A stretch of DNA of 64,000 bases from Tolypothrix sp. NIES-4075 (GCF_002218085.1 NZ_BDUC01000001.1:1117955-1181954), one strand, 5' to 3'; numbered from the stretch's first letter, positions 33,594-42,193 are shown. Translations and numbers: made by a program. Notes: generated by a model not told the origin, from the sequence alone.

Positions 33594-34016
33594 ATGATGT
33601 GGGATCAATCTTTACGGCTTAACGGTGTACGAGTGCTGGTTGTTGATAATAACTCTGATTGTAGAGATTTGCTGAGAATAGTGTTTGAAGATTATGGCAT
33701 AGAGACGATCGCCTGTAAATGCGTAAGCGAGGCTTTAGAAATTCTCAAAGAAATTACACCAGATGTTTTAATCAGCGAAATTGCCTTGCCTAATGAAGAC
33801 GGCTTTTCGTTGATGCATAAGGTAAAAGCAATTGAATTTGCCGAACAAGTCGAGATTCCCGCGATCGCTTTAACCACATACGACACAAAGTATGATCGTG
33901 CCTATGCTCGATTAGTCGGCTTTTGCAAGCACTTATCCAAACCTGTTGACTTTGACGAGTTAATCGCAACAGTTGCTAAGGTAACTAAACAAATTCAATT
34001 GGTAGGTGCAGCATGA
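33594..34016 (+). CDS. Receiver-domain protein with Glu at the phosphorylation site
   Basis: A 140-residue single receiver domain. The first acidic site reads VLVVDNNSD and the conserved Thr and Lys are kept (ALTTYDT, HLSKPVD). At the phospho-acceptor position, normally Asp in (L/V)xSDIxxP, the sequence is LISEIALP, so residue 62 is Glu (codon at 33777-33779). Asp-to-Glu often mimics the phosphorylated state. The gene overlaps the next one by 4 bases (ATGA), a truncated sensor protein. It may be a locked-on signalling domain or a relic of a decayed two-component system. Confidence 0.8.
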   Translation: MMWDQSLRLNGVRVLVVDNNSDCRDLLRIVFEDYGIETIACKCVSEALEILKEITPDVLISEIALPNEDGFSLMHKVKAIEFAEQVEIPAIALTTYDTKYDRAYARLVGFCKHLSKPVDFDELIATVAKVTKQIQLVGAA

Positions 34017-34249
34017 ATACGACTGTTTTTACTCAACAGCTAAAAGCGATGAGCGATCGCTTAACTAATTTATATCAACAAATCAACACATCCTCATCAC
34101 CACCTGTGCTGTCATCAATGACAGAACTTAGCATTGCCTCTGAGAGACTTCAGATAGCAGCACAGATGGTTTATCAGCAAAATCAAAAGTTATTATTAGC
34201 TAACCAGACTCTAAAAGTCGAGTCTCAGCGCTACCAAGAGTTGTTTTAG
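34013..34249 (+). pseudogene. Truncated sensor protein N-terminus
   Basis: 78 codons starting MNTTVFTQQLKAMSDRL and ending SQRYQELF at a TAG. The sequence looks like the helical lead-in of a cyanobacterial PAS-histidine kinase (LQIAAQMVYQQNQKLLLANQ, then RYQELF as the start of a PAS domain), cut exactly where the PAS fold should begin. What follows is unrelated, so the rest has been lost. It overlaps the receiver gene by 4 bases, as in an operon. Confidence 0.6.
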
Positions 34250-34779
34250 TTGGGTTAGCAGGTGCAAAAGCTGCCTTTGGTTCTAGCTTAACTAAGCTGC
34301 CACTCTATGAAGCAACTGCCCTCGCTGATACTCAGCTATCGTGCATTCCACTCACCGAGTTCGCAAACTCTGCTGAACTAAAACAGCAGCTTTTACCGCA
34401 AATTACCCAACGACTCAAACAAACCGAATCGCTACTAGCTGTTAAAAGGGAACAGGGAACGGGCAACTCTTAACAGGGAAATCCCCATAATTAAAATTAG
34501 GGGATTCGCACAAGGACGTATTTTTTCTTGCGCTAAGCGTCTCAAAAAAAATGTTTTTATTTCTTTCATAAATAAATTTAGGGGATTGTACCCTAAATCT
34601 TCGGGGCTAATTCTTGCACTGTTAAGAGTTCCCTCTTTTCTGTTCCCGCCCCGAAGGGGCTTGTTCACGGGCGATCGCGAGTTGCAGACCGCTTGGACAG
34701 TTTATTACAGGTGTTAAAACAGGAAATTGGGGAACCTGTAAGCGAACTATTGTCATTGCTTATCCCGAAGGAATTGTAA
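34250..34779 (+). pseudogene. Fragments of a hypothetical gene split by a MITE-like element
   Basis: Before the element the + frame reads VGLAGAKAAFGSSLTKLP and on to ITQRLKQTESLLAVK; after it, VADRLDSLLQVLKQEIG... ends LLIPKEL at a TAA at about 34779. Both read as coding sequence, and the two parts would join naturally if the insert at 34444-34652 were removed. No family recognised, and the N-terminus is missing because the preceding fragment is joined abruptly. Confidence 0.5.
34444..34652. mobile_element. MITE-like element inside a gene remnant
   Basis: Inverted ends AACTCTTAACAG at 34465-34476 and CTGTTAAGAGTT at 34619-34630, extended outwards by imperfect GGGAACAG-type arms. Inner hairpins CCCC...GGGG are present. 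No coding capacity. It shares its start and internal pattern with 28722-28886, so both are probably copies of one non-autonomous element. Confidence 0.6.
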
Positions 34780-35042
34780 CCGAGCCAAGCTTTGCCCAAG
34801 AGCAATCTACTGAATCAGAGCGTTTCCGTCGCTGGGTAGAGTCATACATCCGAAGAATCTATGATGATATCGACGGGATGGCTTGTTCTTTCTGCGGTAG
34901 AAACCACAAGCAGGTTGACGCGCTAATTTCAGGTCCGATGATACACATCCGCAATGACTACCTAAGGCTATTCATCTGTAATGACTGCGTGAGGCTGTGT
35001 AACGAAATTATAGAGGAAATGCCAGAAAAAGCAAAAAGTTGA
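34780..35042 (+). pseudogene. Fragment with a ClpX-type zinc finger
   Basis: The + frame runs without an early start codon through TEPSFAQEQSTESERF and FRRWVESYIRRIYDDIDG to a zinc finger with CSFCGRNHKQVDALISG and FICNDCVRLCNEII, ending at a TGA. The C-x2-C...C-x2-C spacing is that of the ClpX N-terminal zinc-binding domain. An ATG inside (34876) would give a 54-residue protein. It is likely a remnant, or a very small zinc-finger protein. Confidence 0.5.
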
Positions 35043-35199
35043 ATTAAATAACCCAAATGCGATCGCAACTGTATCTAGTGACTTTTCATCCTCTAAACTG
35101 AACTATGCTTGTAACTTCTGCTCAAGCAAGAGTTCGTCCTTGGATGGAGAAAATATAGACAAAAATGTACAATAAGGTTGAAGTATAGACATCAAACTG

Positions 35200-35850
35200 A
35201 TGTACAAGCCGCACGAGTTTGCGAAAAAATTAGGTGTAACAGTTAAAACACTGCAACGGTGGGATACTTCTGGGAAACTCCCTGCAAAAAGAACAGTTTC
35301 TAATTACCGTTATTACACTGATGATGATTTAAGAATAGCTCAAGGTCTACAGCCTCTAGAAGCAAAAAAGAAAGTGGTTGTATATTGTCGTGTGTCTTCA
35401 AATAACCAAAAGCCTGAGTTATCAAATCAAATCAAGGCTATGGAAATTTTTTGTACCACCAAAGGGCTATCTATCGATGAATGCATAAAAGAAATTGGGG
35501 GAGGACTAAACTTTAAGCGCAAAAAGTTTTTAAGTATTGTGTTTTCTATTATTAAAGGTGAAATCAAAACCTTGGTTGTTGCACATAAGGATAGACTTTG
35601 CAGATTCGCGTTTGATTTTGTAGAAGAGCTAGCCACATCTTACGGTTGTGAAATTATTGTAGCCAACCAAGAATCTTTGTCACCGCAACAAGAATTAGTT
35701 GAAGATTTGATGGCTATCATACACTGTTTTTCTTGCAGGTTATATGGACTGCGTTCTTATTCTATCGATTTAAAAAATAAACTTCAAGAGACTATTGACA
35801 ACCCTAGACATGAGCAAATAGAATTGGAAGGTGAAGAACGAGCGTGTTGA
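35200..35850 (+). CDS. tnpA: IS607 family serine recombinase TnpA
   Basis: A 216-residue protein. The N-terminal MerR-like helix-turn-helix (YKPHEFAKKLGVTVKTLQRW, then RYYTDDDLR) is followed by the serine recombinase catalytic domain, with the nucleophile in VYCRVSSNNQK and conserved arginines at VVAHKDRLCRF. This is the order typical of IS607 (DNA-binding domain first). All catalytic positions appear intact, so it may be functional. tnpB follows 10 bases later. Confidence 0.92.
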   Translation: MYKPHEFAKKLGVTVKTLQRWDTSGKLPAKRTVSNYRYYTDDDLRIAQGLQPLEAKKKVVVYCRVSSNNQKPELSNQIKAMEIFCTTKGLSIDECIKEIGGGLNFKRKKFLSIVFSIIKGEIKTLVVAHKDRLCRFAFDFVEELATSYGCEIIVANQESLSPQQELVEDLMAIIHCFSCRLYGLRSYSIDLKNKLQETIDNPRHEQIELEGEERAC

Positions 35851-35859
35851 TGTCAAACA

Positions 35860-36936
35860 ATGCTTTTATCCATCAAAACAAAGTTAAAACTGAGTAGAAC
35901 TCAAGAAACGATTATGAGTAAACATGCAGGTATTGCTAGATTTACTTACAACTGGGGTCTTGCTACTTGGAATAATTTTTATAAAGATGGACTAAAGCCA
36001 AACAAATACATCCTCAAAAAGTTTTTTAACAACCACATCAAACCTGAGTTTGAGTGGATTAAAGAGAAAGGTATTTGTCAGAAAATAACTCAATATGCTT
36101 TCGATAATTTAGGTGACGCTTTCTCCAGATTCTTTTCGGGTAAAGGTGGCTATCCTAACTTTAAAAAGAAAGGACATCATGATTCTTTCACTATTGATGC
36201 AAGTGGAAAGCCCATTCCAGTAGGTGGAAAATCAATCAAAATGCCTACGATTGGATGGGTAAGAACTTACGAAGGTTTGCCACACACTACTTGCAAATCA
36301 ATCACCATTTCAAGAACTGCTGATAGCTGGTTTATTTCTTTCGCTTACGAACAAACACATGAACCAACCACCAAACAGCATGATGTTGTAGGCGTTGATT
36401 TGGGAGTTAAAGAATTAGCTACATTTTCTACGGGGGTAGTGTTTCCTAACCCCAAGCATTACAAAACCCATCTAGCAAAGCTTCGTAGACTATCACGAAA
36501 GTTTGCTAGAAAAACGAAAGGTTCTAATAATAGAAACAAAACCAAAATACAACTTGCAAGACATCATGCTAGGGTAACCAATCTTAGGAAAAATACTCTT
36601 CACCAAGTCACTACTTTCTTATGCAAAAACCACGCAAAAATAGTAGTAGAAGATTTGAACGTTTCTGGGATGCTATCTAACCACAAATTGGCGCAAGTGA
36701 TTGCTGATTGTGGATTTCATGAATTCAAACGGCAGTTGGAATATAAAGCTAAAAAGTTTGGCTGCGAAATAGTCATCGCTGACCGTTGGTTTCCATCAAG
36801 TAAAACTTGTTCCAATTGTGGACATATTCAAGATATGCCACTTAAAGAAAGAACCTACAACTGTGGAAGTTGTGGGTACTCGATGGACAGGGATTTAAAC
36901 GCAGCAATCAATTTATCACGTTTGGCTAAAGCGTGA
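35860..36936 (+). CDS. tnpB: TnpB RNA-guided nuclease
   Basis: A 358-residue TnpB. The RuvC triad is intact: Asp in VVGVDLGVKELAT, Glu in IVVEDLNVSG and Asp in MDRDLNAAINL. Between the last two lies the zinc ribbon CSNCGH / CGSCGY. TnpB proteins are guided by an RNA from the element's right end and cut excision or donor sites, which helps the element persist. Residues 1-40 hold the usual start region with ARFTYNWGL. It looks active, unlike many TnpB copies that lose a catalytic residue. Confidence 0.92.
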   Translation: MLLSIKTKLKLSRTQETIMSKHAGIARFTYNWGLATWNNFYKDGLKPNKYILKKFFNNHIKPEFEWIKEKGICQKITQYAFDNLGDAFSRFFSGKGGYPNFKKKGHHDSFTIDASGKPIPVGGKSIKMPTIGWVRTYEGLPHTTCKSITISRTADSWFISFAYEQTHEPTTKQHDVVGVDLGVKELATFSTGVVFPNPKHYKTHLAKLRRLSRKFARKTKGSNNRNKTKIQLARHHARVTNLRKNTLHQVTTFLCKNHAKIVVEDLNVSGMLSNHKLAQVIADCGFHEFKRQLEYKAKKFGCEIVIADRWFPSSKTCSNCGHIQDMPLKERTYNCGSCGYSMDRDLNAAINLSRLAKA

Positions 36937-37006
36937 AAGCTTACTGAGGGATAACCGCTCCCATGCTCCCCGTGAAGTAAGAAGTAAATGTCTAGACAAG
37001 TCTAGG
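36900..37006 (+). ncRNA. Candidate guide (omega/re) RNA at the right end
   Basis: By analogy with known IS607 and IS200/605 elements, the RNA should cover the 3' end of tnpB and the right end, with the guide starting just outside at 37007. The region contains GGGATAACCGCTCCC, a small hairpin candidate. Position is inferred from family knowledge, not from a clear fold. Confidence 0.35.
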
Positions 37007-37075
37007 ATTTATATAGCAGAAGATATTCGGCGAATTCAAGCAAACTATAACCTAGAACGTCGCACTTTCTTTTAA

Positions 37076-37753
37076 TTACACCAACCCGGAACGCAGAGCA
37101 ACAACTGCTGCTTGCACGCGATCGTCAACTGCTAATTTGTTCATAATCCCTCGGACGTGAGTTTTCACGGTGTTGGGACTGAGATAGAGTTTTTCGGCAA
37201 TCTCTGGGTTACTCAAACCGTCTACCATCAGTTTCAACACTTCTAATTCACGTCCCGACAGGTTGGCTGTATTACCTGTGGGGGTAGGGGGTTTGAGATT
37301 TTCAATTACTTGTCTGGCAATTTGCGGATCGAGATAAGCAGCACCTTCAACCGCAGCAGCGATCGCATTCAACAACCGCTCTACACTCGCCCCTTTGATA
37401 CAATAAGCATCAGCACCGCTAGATAACGCGGCAATTATTTCTGTCTCTGTCTTGTGAGATGTCAGCATTACTACATGGGTTTGTGGTAATGCTGCTTTAA
37501 TTTGTTGTGTTGCCGCAATTCCATCCAATCGCGGTAAACCAATATCCATCACCACCAAATCAGGTTTCAGTTTCAGTGCAGCTTGCACACCTAAATAACC
37601 ATCTTCCGCTTGTCCGACAATTTCTAACTGCGGATGAGCCATTAATGATTGTTCTAATCCGAGTTGCATCATCGGATCGTCTTCAACAATTAACACCCGC
37701 AACGGTGCAGCATCTAAAGGTAGATTGAACGCAGAGACTGTATTTGAAGACAT
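37076..37753 (-). CDS. NarL/FixJ-type response regulator
   Basis: A 225-residue regulator. The receiver domain (about residues 18-135) has the acidic pair VEDDP, the phospho-Asp in LVVMDIGLP, Thr/Ser in VVMLTSH and Lys in YCIKGAS. The C-terminal LuxR-type helix-turn-helix reads LSGRELEVLKLMVDGLSN...LSPNTVKTHVRGIMNKL. All key residues are present, in contrast with the receiver at 33594. No sensor kinase is adjacent and the target genes are unknown. Confidence 0.9.
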   Translation of the reverse strand: MSSNTVSAFNLPLDAAPLRVLIVEDDPMMQLGLEQSLMAHPQLEIVGQAEDGYLGVQAALKLKPDLVVMDIGLPRLDGIAATQQIKAALPQTHVVMLTSHKTETEIIAALSSGADAYCIKGASVERLLNAIAAAVEGAAYLDPQIARQVIENLKPPTPTGNTANLSGRELEVLKLMVDGLSNPEIAEKLYLSPNTVKTHVRGIMNKLAVDDRVQAAVVALRSGLV

Positions 37754-37757
37754 TTTT

Positions 37758-37925
37758 TGTGTGTTGGTGGATAGTGGATAGTGGATAGTGGATAGTAGAT
37801 AGTAGATAGTAGATAGTGGATAGTGGATAGTAAATAGTGGTTAATTTTCAACGCTCCAACCAACAACACTCCAACGAACCACTATCAACTATCAACCAAC
37901 AACCAACAACTATCAGCTAACCCCT
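37758..37925. repeat. Heptamer-repeat element (GGATAGT)
   Basis: About ten GGATAGT/AGATAGT units head, followed by a tail with CCACTATCAACTATCAAC. The head and tail are complementary. It lies between era and the response regulator gene. Confidence 0.75.
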
Positions 37926-37933
37926 AACTCCTT

Positions 37934-38908
37934 TTACTCTTCCACGCGATAACCGAGTTCAGCCAAACTGACGCGAGACTGACGCCACTTTGGTTGAACT
38001 TTGACAAACAATTCTAGATAGACTTTGCCGGCGATTAACTTTTGGATTTGTTCGCGAGCTGCACTACCTATAGCTTTGAGCATAGCTCCACCTTTACCGA
38101 TGAGAATGCCTTTTTGGGAATCTCGTTCAACGTTGATGGTGGCAAGTACGCGAGTGATAGCTGGTGTTTCTTGCACTTGATCGATCGCGATCGCTACTGA
38201 ATGGGGAACTTCCTCACGAGTTAACAGCAAAATCTGTTCTCGAATCAATTCCCCCATAATAAAGCGTTCCGGTTGGTCAGTTACCAAGTCCGGTGGATAG
38301 TAGAACGGTCCTCGTTCTAAATGTTCAATTAATAAATCTTGCAGTTCTGGCAATCCCGTCCCAGTCTTGGCGGAAAATTTTCCTGTTTGCCATTGATAGG
38401 ATTGTGCTAACTCAGTGTAACTATCGTCTATAACCTGAGAATCGTTCGGTTGTTGATCGATTTTATTTATACCCAAAATTACTGGTGTTTCGCTCTTAGC
38501 CAGTAACTCGGCAATATAGCGATCGCCTGTACCACAACTTGTCGAGCCATCCACTACAAACAGCACTACATCCACCGATTCAATCGCAATTTTCGCATTT
38601 TTCACCAGCACTTCCCCTAATTGATGATGGGGTTTGTGAATTCCTGGTGTATCGACAAATATTAACTGCGCTTCTGGTGTCGTTAAAATGCCTCGCAAAC
38701 GATTGCGTGTAGTTTGCGCTACTGGAGAAGTTATGGCTATTTTTTGTCCTACTAATTGATTCATCAAAGTAGATTTACCGACATTTGGACGACCGATAAT
38801 GCCGATAAAACCCGATTTAAACTCAGGAGGAGCCTGGGGGACAGTTACTTCTCCTGACAGAGAGAAGGTATAATTATCAATACTTTTCACCTTTGGCTCC
38901 ACCGTCAT
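37934..38908 (-). CDS. era: GTPase Era
   Basis: A 324-residue GTPase that binds the 3' end of 16S rRNA during 30S maturation. G1 is GRPNVGKST, G3 DTPGIHKPHHQ, G4 NKID; the C-terminal KH domain is seen in GILIGKGGAMLKAIGSAARE. There is an N-terminal extension of about 30 residues before GFIGIIGRPNVGKS, which many cyanobacterial Era proteins share. It is transcribed towards the response regulator gene, with a heptamer element between. Confidence 0.94.
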   Translation of the reverse strand: MTVEPKVKSIDNYTFSLSGEVTVPQAPPEFKSGFIGIIGRPNVGKSTLMNQLVGQKIAITSPVAQTTRNRLRGILTTPEAQLIFVDTPGIHKPHHQLGEVLVKNAKIAIESVDVVLFVVDGSTSCGTGDRYIAELLAKSETPVILGINKIDQQPNDSQVIDDSYTELAQSYQWQTGKFSAKTGTGLPELQDLLIEHLERGPFYYPPDLVTDQPERFIMGELIREQILLLTREEVPHSVAIAIDQVQETPAITRVLATINVERDSQKGILIGKGGAMLKAIGSAAREQIQKLIAGKVYLELFVKVQPKWRQSRVSLAELGYRVEE

Positions 38909-39044
38909 AGTTTATATATATGGTAAGTTGATTTTATTCGACACAAAACAAACATAAAATCACCCTGGAAGTTTTGACGATTGCCTTTACTTAAGTTTAA
39001 TTTACTACTAATTATATTTTTCGGAGCATAATGTCATAAAAGAT

Positions 39045-40127
39045 ATGGGAGAACGAAAACGCATTGGAATTTTGACTAGTGGTGGAGATTGCTCTGGTTT
39101 AAATGCTGCAATCAGAGCTGTAGTGTATTGCGCTGTGGGAACTTATGGTTGGGAGGTTTTGGGAATTCGGCAAGCGACTTTAGGCTTGATGGTACGTCCT
39201 CCACAATTCACAAAACTGGAAGTTGACCAAGTTAATACGCTATTAACTGCTGGTGGTACAATGTTAGGAACAACTAACAAAGGCGATCCTTTTGCCTTCC
39301 CGATGGCAGATGGAAGTGTATGCGATCGCTCTGATGAAATTATTGCAGGCTATCACCAATTGAATTTAGATGCTTTAATTGGAATTGGTGGCGATGGTAG
39401 TTTAGCAATTCTCCGCCGGCTTGCACAACAAGGTGGTATAAATTTAGTTGGTATTCCCAAAACAATTGATAACGATATTGGGATTACAGAACATGCGATC
39501 GGTTTTGATACAGCAGTAAATATTGCCACCGAAGCACTAGATCGCTTACATTTTACCGCTGCAAGTCATAGCCGCGTCATGATTTTAGAAGTAATGGGAC
39601 GTGATGCAGGACACATCGCAATTGCAGCGGGAATTGCCGGGGGAGCGGATGTAATTTTGATTCCAGAAATTCCCTACACAATTGAGCATATTTGTCAAAG
39701 AATCAAAGAACAACAAGAGAAAAGCAAAAATTATTGTTTGATAATTGTATCTGAGGCAGTTCGCAATCAAGAAGGTGAAAATGTCACAATTACAAATCGT
39801 TTAGGTCAATCTCGATATGGTGGGATTGGTGAATATTTAGCCGACCAAATTATCCAGCGCATTCATGTAGAAACACGAGTCACCGTTTTAGGACATATTC
39901 AACGAGGTGGAACAGCTTCACCTTTAGATAGATTAGTTGCAGCAGCGTTTGGTGTAGCAGCAGTTAATTTGATTGCAGAAGGTAAATACGATCGCATGGT
40001 AACGTGGCAAAATCGTCAAGTTGTCAGCGTACCAATTGCCGAAGCGATCGCTCAATATAGAGCTGTCGATCCAAATGGTACTCTTGTTAAAACCGCTCGT
40101 GGTATCGGTATTTATTTAGGAGATTGA
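39045..40127 (+). CDS. pfkA: 6-phosphofructokinase
   Basis: A 360-residue PfkA-type enzyme. It begins with GILTSGGDCSGLNAAIRAVV. The phosphoryl-donor site reads IGGDGSL (residues 115-119), as in ATP enzymes, followed by IPKTIDND (138-144), where Lys139 is the residue usually seen in PPi-dependent or mixed enzymes rather than the Gly of E. coli PfkA. The substrate Arg/His regions ILGHIQRGG-like (VLGHIQRGGTASPLDR) are present. Cytoplasmic glycolysis. The donor preference cannot be settled from sequence. Confidence 0.92.
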   Translation: MGERKRIGILTSGGDCSGLNAAIRAVVYCAVGTYGWEVLGIRQATLGLMVRPPQFTKLEVDQVNTLLTAGGTMLGTTNKGDPFAFPMADGSVCDRSDEIIAGYHQLNLDALIGIGGDGSLAILRRLAQQGGINLVGIPKTIDNDIGITEHAIGFDTAVNIATEALDRLHFTAASHSRVMILEVMGRDAGHIAIAAGIAGGADVILIPEIPYTIEHICQRIKEQQEKSKNYCLIIVSEAVRNQEGENVTITNRLGQSRYGGIGEYLADQIIQRIHVETRVTVLGHIQRGGTASPLDRLVAAAFGVAAVNLIAEGKYDRMVTWQNRQVVSVPIAEAIAQYRAVDPNGTLVKTARGIGIYLGD

Positions 40128-40164
40128 GTTAATTTTGTTAATTTTGTCTTCATAAATTTAAATT

Positions 40165-40262
40165 GTAGGGTGTGTTATCGCTTCAGCGTAACGCACCCTA
40201 CGCCAGCGAACATGGTAACATAGTTTTCCCCATTACCCATTACCCATTCCCCATTCCCCATT
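40165..40262. repeat. Dispersed palindrome plus heptamer tail
   Basis: 40165-40201 is GTAGGGTGTGTTA...TAACGCACCCTAC, a hairpin that follows pfkA and could terminate it. 40210-40262 is a row of CATTACC/CCATTCC heptamers overlapping the stop of the next gene. Confidence 0.6.
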
Positions 40263-41386
40263 TAACTGATAACTCCCATCACAAACTCACCTTCATTCAC
40301 AGCTTGATTGCTAGAAGTATCATAAACCAATCCATCTTGTTCGCAGCAGACATCAATGACAACAGGTAACTTACCCTCTTTATTAAAGCTCAGAATTTGA
40401 TAAAGTCGTTCTCCAGCTTTAACTTCGCTACCCAATTCTACCCTTGATTGAATCATTCCCCCTGCGGAAGCATAATACTTTATCACATTACTTCTAGCTC
40501 GAAAACACATTTCTTGAGAAATGCCTTCCTCCACAGTTAAATCAAGCAAAACACCTTTTTTAATTAAATAATTTTTCACACCCCGCACACCTTTAGCCAC
40601 CGAATCAGGAATCATTTGCATTCCCGTACCCAGTTCAAGTGTCCAAGCTTCCACATCAAACTTAACTTCTCTACCAAGCTGTTGAAAACAATCTTCCAGC
40701 GCTAACCAAGGTTTAATAAACGCTTCATCAAAAGCATCACCATCGTATTTATCAAGTAGAAATCCGTCTTTGAGTAAAAAGTATTTAGCACTTTCTTCTC
40801 GATTTCGGAAATAATAAATATAATTTATTCCTTGATTTGAAGCACTGTGTAAATCAATCAAATAATCTGCATCTAAACTGAGAGATTGTAGTTGATAGCG
40901 GAACAATTCTGTATAAGGTACGCTACTAGGAGAATTAATTTTATCTAAAAGTTCTCCAAACTTATCCTTGATTCTCCTGAGATAATTTTGCCTGACGACC
41001 TCGATATCAAAATCAAGTTGAGATTTAGCAAAAGCGATTAAATCATCAGCTTCCTTTTCATAATCCCAAAAAATGCGGTTCCAATCCTTCGCTTCATAAA
41101 CACAATATCTACCAGAAGAAAAAACATGCGATCGCTGATTAGTTCCCATCGGATTACAAACCGGAACCAGCCAAACTTCCCCAATTAAATCGGTATCATT
41201 TATCGTCTGTAAAAATTCTATAAGCTGATTAATAACAGCATTCCCAGCAATTTCCGCACCATGCAAATTCGATTGAATGTAAACCTTCTTACCAGCATTA
41301 GCCCCAATAAACTTGTAAACTTGTAGTGATAAAACATCACCACTAGCCATTTGACGCAACTTAATCGTCACAATCTCTGGAATCAT
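40262..41386 (-). CDS. Succinylglutamate desuccinylase/aspartoacylase-family (M14-like) protein
   Basis: A 374-residue zinc-dependent acylase-like protein. Zinc ligands appear as NLHGAEIAGN (His and Glu) and LIDLHSA (His), with the catalytic Glu candidate in LELGTG. The C-terminal beta domain contains the lipoyl/biotinyl-like SRVELGSEVKAGERL. It should deacylate an N-acyl amino acid or similar amide; substrate unknown. The frame is open to 41464, but residues before MIPEIVTIKLR are encoded by a dispersed repeat and overlap the next gene, so the ATG at 41386 (preceded by AGG) is used. Confidence 0.82.
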   Translation of the reverse strand: MIPEIVTIKLRQMASGDVLSLQVYKFIGANAGKKVYIQSNLHGAEIAGNAVINQLIEFLQTINDTDLIGEVWLVPVCNPMGTNQRSHVFSSGRYCVYEAKDWNRIFWDYEKEADDLIAFAKSQLDFDIEVVRQNYLRRIKDKFGELLDKINSPSSVPYTELFRYQLQSLSLDADYLIDLHSASNQGINYIYYFRNREESAKYFLLKDGFLLDKYDGDAFDEAFIKPWLALEDCFQQLGREVKFDVEAWTLELGTGMQMIPDSVAKGVRGVKNYLIKKGVLLDLTVEEGISQEMCFRARSNVIKYYASAGGMIQSRVELGSEVKAGERLYQILSFNKEGKLPVVIDVCCEQDGLVYDTSSNQAVNEGEFVMGVIS

Positions 41387-41432
41387 CCTATACACTCTTT
41401 GCGCCTTTGCGCCTTGGCGTGAGATTATCTTC

Positions 41433-42071
41433 TTAAGTCCCCGGTAAATTCCGCAACCGCTCATTTTGATGAGTACGGTCTGCCAACACCTTCAACAGAG
41501 GACCATGTGAAGTAAATTCTACAACACTAACCGACCCAACCGGACATCCCAAACGAAAACGAAAGCGTCCTACATCAATTCCTAACAGACTGCACAGCAT
41601 AATTCTGATGGTTGCTTTGTGAGAAACAATTAACACATTACCATCCTTATATAGGTGCTTGATTTCTTCAATAACCTGACCAGAGCGAGAAGCGATCGCA
41701 ACAGCCATTTCTCCACCCGTCGGCGCATACCACGCCGGATCTGCCAACCAGCGGATATAATCATCGTGAAATTCCACACTAACCGCTTCAGGTGTGCTTG
41801 CTTCCCACTTCCCGTAGTTGATTTCCTTTAAACCATCCCGCAGTTGTGGTTGCATTTCGATAGCTTCACACAAAGGTCTTGCAGTTGCCAAAGTTCTGTG
41901 CATGGGACTGCAAAAAATTGCTTCCCAAGGAGTAGAACTGTATGAAGAAGCAAAAGATGAAGCCATTTCTATACCATCTGGAGTCAGTTCTGGATCTAGC
42001 GAACCGCAAAAAGCATTATTGCGACTCCATTCAGTTTGTCCGTGACGGAGAAAATAAAGAGTTAGGGTCAT
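41433..42071 (-). CDS. Histidine phosphatase family protein (phosphoglycerate-mutase-like)
   Basis: A 212-residue protein with the catalytic LYFLRHGQTEWSRNN (nucleophile His in RHG), the second Arg/Glu region around INYGKWEAS, and VLIVSHKATIRIML with the second catalytic His. It could be a cofactor-dependent phosphoglycerate mutase or, more probably for its length, a broad phosphatase such as CobC- or GpmB-like. It is 46 bases upstream of the aspartoacylase-like gene, so the two are probably co-transcribed. Confidence 0.85.
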   Translation of the reverse strand: MTLTLYFLRHGQTEWSRNNAFCGSLDPELTPDGIEMASSFASSYSSTPWEAIFCSPMHRTLATARPLCEAIEMQPQLRDGLKEINYGKWEASTPEAVSVEFHDDYIRWLADPAWYAPTGGEMAVAIASRSGQVIEEIKHLYKDGNVLIVSHKATIRIMLCSLLGIDVGRFRFRLGCPVGSVSVVEFTSHGPLLKVLADRTHQNERLRNLPGT

Positions 42072-42193
42072 AGGATTTTAGATTTTGGATTGTTATGCAG
42101 GGCGGATATCCATAACTATAGTCAGAACCAGAATACAAGCGATCGCTAATATATTGAAAAAAGTGCGAGTAATAAATTTACTTATCCTCACAA

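Larger units (their letters stand above)
35144..37006 (+). mobile_element. IS607-family insertion sequence
   Basis: About 1.86 kb carrying a serine recombinase (tnpA) and tnpB. The boundaries are set by restoring the reading frame of the interrupted sequence: left flank ends TTGG, right end of the element is CTAGG. IS607 elements have no terminal inverted repeats and make no target duplication, which fits. The ends contain TAGAC-rich short repeats and a small hairpin near the tnpA start. Confidence 0.7.
35105..37075 (+). pseudogene. Small gene interrupted by the IS607 element
   Basis: 35105-35143 encodes MLVTSAQARVRPW and 37007-37075 encodes IYIAEDIRRIQANYNLERRT-FF and stop, in the same frame when the element between them is removed. 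The join lies at a GG, the known IS607 target. The restored frame has only 35 codons and no recognised family, so it may be part of a longer lost gene. Confidence 0.45.
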
